NCBI GenBank assembly: GCA_030180135.1
Contig: CM058234.1
Coordinates: 27,314,766-27,378,765 of the forward strand
Length of the DNA stretch: 64,000 nucleotides
From: Orychophragmus violaceus
Lineage: Eukaryota; Streptophyta; Magnoliopsida; Brassicales; Brassicaceae
Direction of reading: 5' to 3'
Shown here: in pieces, positions 54,833 to 64,000 of the stretch
How positions within the stretch are numbered: position 1 is the stretch's first letter
Layout: each line of letters opens with the position of its first letter
The notes under the pieces: model-generated
Databases searched by the model: none
Told to the model about the DNA's origin: nothing
Seen by the model: only the letters and a program-made list of their open reading frames with translations
Made by a program: the position numbers and the translations under genes

Positions 54833-55350
54833 CACTTATTTATATTAAAAAGTGATAAGAGTGTTGACATGCTTACAAAGAAAATTTTCCTTGGATTTGG
54901 TTCACGAGCACTTAATTGTTAAGTTCTAAACCAAAAACTCAGTACAAAGGTTCTTCTTTTCCCTTCGTTTTCAAGGCTGATCACTGTAGTACTCAACCAG
55001 TGGCCCAATCAACGGGGATCTGAAAATGGAGAGCGGGTGTAGATCTGAAGACGACGAGCGGCGAGAGGTGTCGGAGATGGCATCGATTTACAAAACGGGG
55101 CTGAGAAAAATACTTCACACCAAGTGAAAGCAGATCTGGAGCGGTCTCGCCAGAAAAAAACGCAGAGACATCTGATGAGAAGTAGCTTCAGGTCAGGCAA
55201 GATGGTGGCTTCGGGGAAACAACTCACGAAGACGACAACTCCGGTAACATAGATCGAGAGAAACTTTGTTAGTTATACTTCTTAAGAACAACAATCGCCT
55301 AACAGAAAGTAAAGGAAAGGTGTTTCAAGATTCAAAAACTGAAATCTCGA
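54833..55350. other. Intergenic sequence with a GC-rich island
   Basis: The 55010-55260 part is much more GC-rich than its surroundings (agatctgaagacgacgagcg) and opens a 72-codon - strand frame, but no family is recognised. It could be a captured gene fragment. Confidence 0.35.
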
Positions 55351-57046
<1,696 letters not shown>

Positions 57047-57052
57047 GTTCTC

Positions 57053-57060
57053 TATATAAA
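57053..57060 (+). promoter_or_regulatory. Original TATA box of the AAA-ATPase gene
   Basis: TATATAAA in ttctctatataaac, about 95 bp before the CACTA insertion. An A/C-rich leader follows (about 57085-57150), typical of a plant 5' UTR. The element now separates it from the start codon by 2.3 kb. Confidence 0.65.
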
Positions 57061-57150
57061 CAAAAATTAAACCATAAACCGTCAAAGACACATAACAACA
57101 TCCAAACCCTACCAAACCCTAAAGTTTCACAAAACAAAACAAAAAACGAT

Positions 57151-59495
57151 CACTACAAGAAAACAAGGGGGAAAGTGACGGAAAAACTGACGGATGAAAA
57201 TCCGTCGGTTTTTATGACGGAAAACCAACGGTAAAAAGACGGATGAAAATCCGTTGGTTTTTCGTCAGTAAAAACCGACGGATAACTGATTCCGTCAGTT
57301 TTTACTGACGGAAAACCGACGGAAAATTATCCGTCTTTTTTCCATCGGTTTTCCGTCATAAAAACCGACGGATATCTCATTCCGTCGGTTTTTATGACGG
57401 AAAACCGACGGAAAATTATCTGTCACTCTTCCGTCGGTTTTCCGTCATAAAAACCCTAAACCCGACACCCTAAACCATGAACCCTGCACCCTAAACCCTA
57501 AACTCTTAAACTCTTAATCATAAACTATAAAATCAAAATATAAACCATTAATTATATATACCTAAAACTATTATTTTCAAATCCAATACCACAATATTCA
57601 TACCATATATATATAAAACCTTAAACTATAACTAAAATTCTAAAACATAAACAAACATCAATAACTAAAATTTTAAATACTAATATATCTAAAATTAATA
57701 TTCAATACTAATAAATTTTTTCTTCTTCTAAATATACTATTTTAAAACATTAACTCAAACCTTAAACACATATAACCTTTCAAACCCTATACCCTATATC
57801 ATAATCATATTATAACCCTTAAACTCTTAATCATAAACTACAAAATCAAAATATAAACCATTAATATATCTAAAACTAAAATCTAATATTTTCAAACATT
57901 AACTTAAATTCTAAAATATATCTCTTTAAACATATACCCTAAACTATAAAATCACAAACTTTAAACATTTTTCTTAATCATAAATTATAAAATAACAAAT
58001 TTTAAAATCATAAATAATCCTAAACCCCAAATAAACCCTAAACCCTAAATAAAACTAAAAAACTATAATATATTATCATACAAAACTTTTTTCTAAATCA
58101 AAATCTACTTTAAAACCTTAACTTAAAATCTTAAAAAAACTCTTTAAACCCTAAATAGACTATAAAACTTTTTTAATGCTAATAATAAACTAAAAGTATT
58201 AAGCAATAATTTAATTATTGTATTAACTAACATTTTTAAAAATTTAATATTAACCAGTTCTATTATTTTAATTTATTTATATCATTATATGTGAGTTTAA
58301 ACCAAATAATTTTCTTATTGGCCAATAAGTGATCACACGGATCACTATATCTACCCTTAGATCTACATCTCAGACTTAATATTAACCCTTGGATCTCTAT
58401 TTTTTCTTTTCTTTTCTTTTATTCTTTTCCTTCCCTCATCTTCTACGAGACTCTCCTTCTTCATACTCTCTTCCCCACGAATCGATCTTCACCAAAACGC
58501 AAATCTCTCACCTTCTTCTTTGGTAAAGAATAATCAACGCAAGCGAAGACGGAGGTCACCAGAGAAGGCGACGACGGAGGCCACCAGAGACTCGTCGGGT
58601 TTGTAGATCTGCGACGGAGGCGACGTCTGTGGCTAGATCGAGGAGATCTGCGAAGGAGGCGACGGCGTTGTGGAGCGACGGAGGCTACGGCGTTGTGAAG
58701 CGACATTCTCCTCCATCTGAACTGGCGCTTCTCCTCCTCCGTCCACCTGAACCGGCGCTTCTCCTCCACCTGAACCGGCGCTTCTCCTCACCGGCATCTC
58801 CCAGACGCATCTCACCGGCATCTGCTCTCCTCTCCGTCACCTGCATCTCAACGGCATCTCCTCTCCGTCATTGGCATCTCACCGGCATCTCCTCTCGGCG
58901 GCGTCGATATATACGGGCAATATATATATATATATGTATATATATATGTACATACGGGCGATATATATATATGTATATATTTGTATTTATTTCGTTTTGT
59001 ATTTTGTATGAAGAAAAATATTTAATGATTAAATATTTAATGATTAAACTCATATATACACATATGTGTTTGTAAACTCATATATATGTGTTTGTATATA
59101 CGGCGACCATTTAACAGAAAAAAAGAAGAATAAAAATATTGTTGACAAAAAAAAAAGAATAAAAATATTTAATTTTTTTTTTTTATTTTTTTTTGTTATT
59201 TTTGTACTAAAACCGACGGAAAACCGACAGATGCAAAACCGACGGTTTTAAAGCCGTCGGTTTTACGCCGTCGATTTTCCGTCGGTTTTGAAGCCGTCGG
59301 TTATCCGTTGGTATTACCGACGGATGTCGCTTGTCACAAATCCGTCGGTAATTCCAACGGAAAACCGACGGATTTTGAAAAACCGACGAGATAGAACCGA
59401 CGGAATAATTCCGTCGTTTTTCCGTCGGTTTTGGCCAAAACCGACGGAGAAGTGACGGAAAATTCCGTCACTTTTCACCTTGTTTTCTTGTAGTG
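57151..59495. mobile_element. CACTA (En/Spm-type) non-autonomous element (2345 bp)
   Basis: Ends are CACTACAAGAAAACAAGG at the left and its inverse at the right (ccttgttttcttgtagtg), flanked by the 3-bp duplicate gat (57148-57150, 59496-59498). Subterminal zones (57165-57450 and 59205-59480) are packed with aaccgacgga words in both orientations; such repeats bind the transposase in the En/Spm family. No transposase frame is present. The centre contains AT-rich DNA with telomere-like ccctaaa words and a GC-rich stretch of gacggaggcga units (58530-58900) that may be captured DNA. Confidence 0.95.
58915..58985. repeat. (AT)n microsatellite inside the CACTA element
   Basis: Runs of tatatata with two copies of acgggc(a/g)atatata. 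Confidence 0.85.
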
Positions 59496-59496
59496 G

Positions 59497-61071
59497 ATGG
59501 TGATGTTCTCTGGAGATTTCCCTTCCCCGGCATCAATTTTCTCAACCTATGCATCAGCTGCTGGATTCGTGATGATGATGAAACCAATGTTCAACACAAT
59601 AGTTCCACAACCACTACAAAACAAGGTTATCTCTTATATCAGATCTAAAATCGGTTCTCGTTCTTCGACTCTCACGTTCATCGTCAATGATATGAACGGG
59701 TATGATAGAAACGGTATAAATAGAAAGAACGAGCTTTTTTCCGCGGCACAAGCTTATCTTTCAAGCAAGATAAGTCCTGATGCAAAAAAGCTAAAGATGA
59801 CTCGAGACCCTAACAATAAAAAGGTTAACTTATACCTTAGCGAAGGAGAGGTTGTCTTGGATACTTACCAAGGTATTGCGCTTAAGTGGAAGTATTTAGC
59901 TGGTAGCAAGAAGAACACCACGGTTGAAGATTATGGAGAAGAAGTTACTCAGATTAAAAATTGGGAATGTTTCGAGTTGAGTTTTGATAAGAAACATAGG
60001 GATTTGGTGTTGAACTCTTATGTACCTTACGTGGAAAATAAGGCAAAAGTGATAAAGAACGAGAGGAGAATCCTTAAGATGCACTCTTATTCTTCCATGA
60101 ATCAAAGATGGGAATCTGTGAACTTCGAACACCCTTCGACATTCGAAAAGATGGCTATGAACAACGAGCTCAAACGTTCTGTGGTGGAAGATCTTGATCG
60201 GTTTATTAAAAGGAAGAGCTTCTACAAAAGAGTTGGAAAAGCTTGGAAGAGAGGTTACTTGTTGTATGGTCCACCTGGGACCGGGAAGACTAGTTTAGTG
60301 GCAGCTATGGCTAACTACCTCAAATTCGACATTTATGATCTCCAGCTCGCAAGTGTGGCGGGAGACGCGGATCTGAGGAGGATGCTTCTTGCCACTAGTA
60401 ACAGTTCAATTCTTCTTATAGAAGATATAGACTGTTCTGTGGATTTGCCTACAAGGTTGCAACCTGTTACCACACCGACCATTACACAGGGGATCGTAAC
60501 GACCAATACGCGTATGCCTTCCAAGGTTTGGTCTTAATTTGATTTTCATAACATTATTTTTCTTGCAAATTAATAATATATATGTGGATCGATCCTAAAT
60601 ATATGTTATCTTTGTGAATAGCCATCAAGACCATTGACGTTATCGGGACTCCTAAATTGCATAGATGGGTTATGGTCAAGTTGTGGAAATGAACGCATAA
60701 TAATATTCACGACAAACAATAAAGAAAAGCTTGATCCAGCATTGCTAAGACCAGGCCGTATGGATATGCACATTTACATGGGACATTGCGGTTTTGAGGG
60801 ATTTAAAACATTGGCGTCTAACTACTTAGGCCATGCCTCTCACCGTCTCTACCCGGACATAAAGCATTTGCTTGACGGACAAGTGTTAACTCCAGCTCAA
60901 GTAGCGGAGGAACTAATGAAAAATGAAGATGCTGATATGGCTCTTGAGGGTTTGGTTACGGTTCTCAAAAGGAAGAGGTCAGAGCTAGAGAAGTGGGACA
61001 ATGAATCTAATAAGAAGATGAAGGAACTACAAGAGGGAGAAAAGAAAGTATTGGACATTAGGGGGACCTAA
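59497..61071 (+). CDS. AAA-type ATPase (BCS1/AATP1-like), two exons, 492 aa
   Basis: Exon 1 is 59497-60525 (343 codons), the intron 60526-60621 (GT...AG, in phase 0) and exon 2 60622-61071. The protein has a hydrophobic N-terminal segment (about residues 10-35, likely membrane anchor), the AAA-associated domain of plant BCS1-like ATPases (about 35-130), Walker A GPPGTGKT (258-265), Walker B ILLIEDID (305-312), sensor 1 in FTTNN (Asn375), and arginine-finger residues in LRPGRMD (Arg386/389). The C-terminus is Lys/Glu-rich. Length is normal for the family. Such proteins are ATP-driven, mostly stress-related, in mitochondria or ER; the exact role here is unknown. All catalytic motifs are intact. 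The ATG overlaps the target duplicate of the CACTA element, so promoter and leader are displaced and expression is uncertain. Confidence 0.93.
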
Positions 61072-61237
61072 AAAAAAAGGAGACCTAAAAAATCTAAGTA
61101 ATAACTTGAGACAATTTTACAAATAGGGGTCTCTATTAGGATCTCGTTCAGGTTTTTTGTATGTTTTTTCGAGATTTTGGGGTTTTATTGGGTTAGAGAT
61201 TTGATTTGGAAGGTTTTAGATTTGGTTAAATTTTAAA

Positions 61238-61605
61238 GGGCAAATCGCAAAAATGGCACAAAAACATGTCTTGTCACAAATATAGCAACAAAGAAAAAAA
61301 AATCATAAAAATAGCACAAAAACATGTTTTGTTACTAAATTAGCCCTAACCCTTAACCTTAAATACTAAACCATAAACCCTAAATACCAAACTCTAAACC
61401 CTTAAATAATAAATCATAAACCCTAAATATTAAACCCTAAACCCTAAATAATAAACCATAAACCCTAAATAATTAACTCTAAACCATAAATTATATAATG
61501 CTATAAAAGTCTTTGTAATTAAAATAATGTAAAAATGTGAATTATTTCCCTTGATGCTATATTTATGACAAGCTATGTTTTTTGTGCTATTTTATGCCTT
61601 TTCTC
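61238..61605. mobile_element. Mutator-type MITE (368 bp)
   Basis: Terminal inverted repeats of about 55 bp (gggcaaatcgcaaaaatgg at the left; the right end is the inverse of gagaaaaggcataaaatag) are flanked by a perfect 9-bp duplicate aattttaaa (61229-61237, 61606-61614). The 9-bp duplicate is diagnostic for Mutator-like transposition. The centre is made of taaaccctaaat-type words. It lies 170 bp past the ATPase stop, probably beyond or in the 3' UTR. Confidence 0.92.
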
Positions 61606-61614
61606 AATTTTAAA

Positions 61615-62734
61615 TGGATTGAGAATTTTGGTGGTGATTTTAGTAAACTTTTCAGGATTTTTGTAAGATTTTAAGATATTGTGATATTTTATTATTTTTA
61701 TAAAAGTTATTAAAATGATATATAGAATTTAATTAGTTTTTCAAAAAAAAATTCTATTGAAATTAGAAAATGATATTGAAAATTTCAAAATTTTGTTTTT
61801 TTTGTTTATAATTTTGATTTTAACTAATATTTTCCTTTTTATTCATTTAAAAAGTTTTGAACTTTTTTATACGATTGGAACTAGAAAAATAACTTAGAAA
61901 AAAAACTTTAATACCATCGCACAATGTGGTATTTGTATTATTAATTTTTAACTATAAATTATGTCTCAAATCCCTCCAAATCTTATTTGATAGATTTTAT
62001 TGTTGAAATCTATAGTTTTTGATAAGCTGGTATTTTAGATTATTTGTACAAATGATTAATCTAATAAACATTTTGAAAAAAATTGTACAAATATCAAATC
62101 CAATAAGAGAACAAAAAAAATTTCTCTCAAATTCTAATCCAATAAACCTTTGTTAGTTCTTGGGTTTCCGACATTTTTTTAAAAATAATATGTGAAAATA
62201 GTATAGCAAAACTGTTATTATATTTTTTACCATTCAAAATATTCATCAAATTTTCACGTTTACATCGGATTATATACTATAAGCTTCAACCTCGTTAAAA
62301 TCATAAAAGATCATTCATGGTTTATTTTGATACAATGGAGTGTCTTGTATCCTATGAATATCATCTCATAAACGCCTCATCTCCTCGACAAAGTTTGAGA
62401 CATAGATAAAAGGACAAAGGGTTCCCCATCTCTACCGTCAAAAAAAAACTGAAAACAAAATATTTTGTCTACTCTTAAAAATCGGTCTAAGATTCATACT
62501 CCCCACAACACTCAAATGCGATCCAACCGATCTATACTATTAGTTGAGAAGTGATTTTGGGGCGTTTGTTTAGGTGTCATCACGAGAGTGACCTGGAGAG
62601 AAAATGTGATATGGCATCGGTTAGAGATTAAATTTACATGAGCAAGTTTAATGAATTGAGTTAATTACTTTAAATGTTAGTTATAAACTAAGTAAGTTAA
62701 TAGAAATAAAAGATGTTGGTTATAATTTAATACC
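61615..62734. other. AT-rich intergenic sequence
   Basis: No gene supported. It includes AT-rich dispersed-repeat words (61960-62150) similar to those upstream of the ATPase gene. Confidence 0.5.
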
Positions 62735-63754
62735 GGTTACATCAGCCGGTGGAGGATACGGAAATCTGATAAGTACGGAATATCGGTCGATTATGTCGTC
62801 GATGCTCGATTAGTTGATGCAACGGCAAGATCTTGAATGGAGCTACCATGGGAGATGATCTGTTGTGGGCCATTCGCGGCGGAGATGGGACGAGCTTCTG
62901 GGTTATCCTCTCATGGAAATTCAACCTCGTAAAGGTTCCAAAGATCTCAAAAGTTGTTGGCGTTACCAAACTTTGGAGAAAGGAGCCACTGATATTCTCC
63001 ACAAGTGGCAGTTTATCTCTAGAAAATTGCCTAGAGAGCTTTTCTTGAACGCAATGCATGCAGATGCTAAGGGAACAAAATCAGATCATAAAACTATCGC
63101 GGTTAAGTTTTACGATCAGTTCATAGGCTCAGTAGGAAAACTAATTAATGGCAGTTATAAACAATAACTTGCATGAACTAGGATTAAAACATGAAGATTA
63201 CTACGAAATGAGCTGGCTTAATACAACGTTTTTTGGGGCCGTTATCCTATGGGAACAACGAAGAGCATTCTTTTGAATAGACCATCAGGTCCACCGAAAG
63301 CATTCTTCAAGGCTAAATTGGATTACATCAAGAAACTGATCCCGAAAAAAGTATTGGAGAAGATATGGAAAACAATGTTCAAAGTCAACAATGTGTGGAT
63401 GCATTGGAGCCCTTACGGCAGAGTGATGGACCAGATTCCGGCGAATGCCATAGCGTTTCCTCACCGGAAAGGAAACTTGTTCAAGGTTCATTACTATGCA
63501 TCATGGACTGACGCAAATGCCACAGACGCTAATCTGGGTCTGATGAAAGAGATTTACGACGTGGCGGAAGCGTACGTGTCAAGCAACCTGAGAGGGGCGT
63601 TCTTGAATTATAGAGACGTTGATGTTAAAGCAATCCGAGTGGTGGAACGAGTGTTGAAGAAGCTAAAATCTATGGATCGAAGTATTTCTTGGGGAATTTG
63701 AAGAGATTGATGGATATAAAAACTACATATGATCTTGAGAACTTTTTAAGGTAC
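62735..63754 (+). pseudogene. Berberine bridge enzyme-like (FAD-linked oxidase) pseudogene, C-terminal half
   Basis: Three frames together cover the second half of a BBE-like oxidase: GGGYGNLI and VDYVVDARLVDA (end of the FAD-binding domain), MGDDLLWAIRGGDGTSFWV, LEKGATDILHKWQFISRKLP, then an open stretch 63249-63701 with LEKIWKTMFKVNN, MDQIPANAIAFPHRKGNLF, WTDANATDANLGLM and AFLNYRDVD. The N-terminal half with signal peptide and the His/Cys sites for covalent FAD is absent. There are at least three frameshifts. The last codons (YFLGNLKRLMD) are out of frame and cut at 63754 by the TAT-2 LTR. Functional members oxidise carbohydrates or monolignols in the apoplast; this copy is dead. Confidence 0.87.
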
Positions 63755-64000
63755 TGTTGGTGCTGGATTTCCCTATAAGAAATCCGGCCCATTAACAAAC
63801 AAAACAAAGGCCCATAATCATGAGCCCGTTCCATAATCGAGACAGAGAGATCGTCCGTCATCCATTCTGGGCCCATACGACCAACATCTGGACAAAGCCC
63901 AAACAACGCCGAAGTAAGAGGCGATCGAGCTCGAGCTCGATAGGAGACGATGTAGAGGTAGAACAACTTGGTCTTCGTCGGTTCAACCGATTCCCGCGAA
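63755..64000 (+). repeat. TAT-2: start of a Tat-lineage LTR (runs out of window)
   Basis: TGTTGGTGCTGGATTTCC matches the start of the TAT-1 3' LTR, and homology with visible divergence continues to the window end. The preceding ggtac is the expected target duplicate. Whether it is a 5' LTR of a full element or a solo LTR cannot be told from here. Confidence 0.85.

Noticed and set aside
57450..57530. ccctaaa words as a true telomere or interstitial telomere
   Set aside because: Repeats are few, degenerate and confined to the inside of a CACTA element.
58461..59075. Frames of 100-148 codons on both strands in the CACTA element
   Set aside because: Low-complexity GC-rich units translate in several frames at once; no domain and no splice-supported gene.

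Overview
The window is nuclear plant DNA, almost certainly from a Brassicaceae species and from a pericentromere-like, repeat-dense region. The evidence is a stack of plant Ty3/gypsy LTR retrotransposons: Athila-type elements with an Asp-tRNA primer site and a gtgggggag polypurine tract, a CRM-clade chromovirus, Tat-lineage elements and chromovirus-like long-LTR elements. There are also a CACTA element, hAT and Mutator MITEs, and only two host genes, both in the last 5 kb. No bacterial, organellar, rRNA or tRNA gene was seen.

Layout, with working names. TAT-1 (1-8587, + strand, left end outside the window) is a decayed Tat element with a spliced antisense gene and a 3' LTR at 8054-8587. It sits in the 3' LTR of ATH-A (8588-33884, - strand), an Athila-type element with gag, protease and an Athila ORF1-like gene but no RT or integrase. 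ATH-A also carries ATH-B (9578-17091, TSD gtaaa), a 2.2-kb solo LTR (20328-22534, TSD gacat) and CRM-1 (25899-32859, TSD caaag). ATH-A lies in the gag gene of TEK-A (- strand; 5' LTR from 47210). TEK-B (34140-45928, TSD agcgg) lies in the same gag gene. TEK-B in turn holds ATH-C (36464-41600, + strand, TSD ctgaa) in its left LTR. A truncated element, LTR-X, follows (about 48883-51988, LTR 50187-51988).

From 51989 the sequence is AT-rich intergenic DNA with two hAT MITEs (52191-52349, 53421-53922), an old degenerate tandem repeat (54291-54832) and a long GA microsatellite. An intact AAA-ATPase gene (59497-61071, two exons, 492 aa) has a 2345-bp CACTA element (57151-59495) inserted exactly at its start codon; its old TATA box and leader lie on the far side. 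A Mutator-type MITE (61238-61605) and a berberine-bridge-enzyme-like pseudogene follow. The 3' end of that pseudogene is cut by the LTR of a second Tat element (TAT-2, 63755 to the window end).

The most unusual signal is a family of paired short palindromes in all three Athila-type elements. They lie in LTRs, untranslated regions and inside gag. The two palindromes of a pair are about 21 bp apart (range 19-23), close to two helical turns. Each element has its own core variant: CGACCG or CGGTCG in ATH-A, mainly ACGATCGT in ATH-B, TCGATCGA in ATH-C. Inside coding sequence the motif is read in different frames, so it looks selected as DNA or RNA rather than as protein. All three elements also lack RT and integrase and share a conserved hairpin block just after gag, so they look like one family of passengers mobilised in trans.
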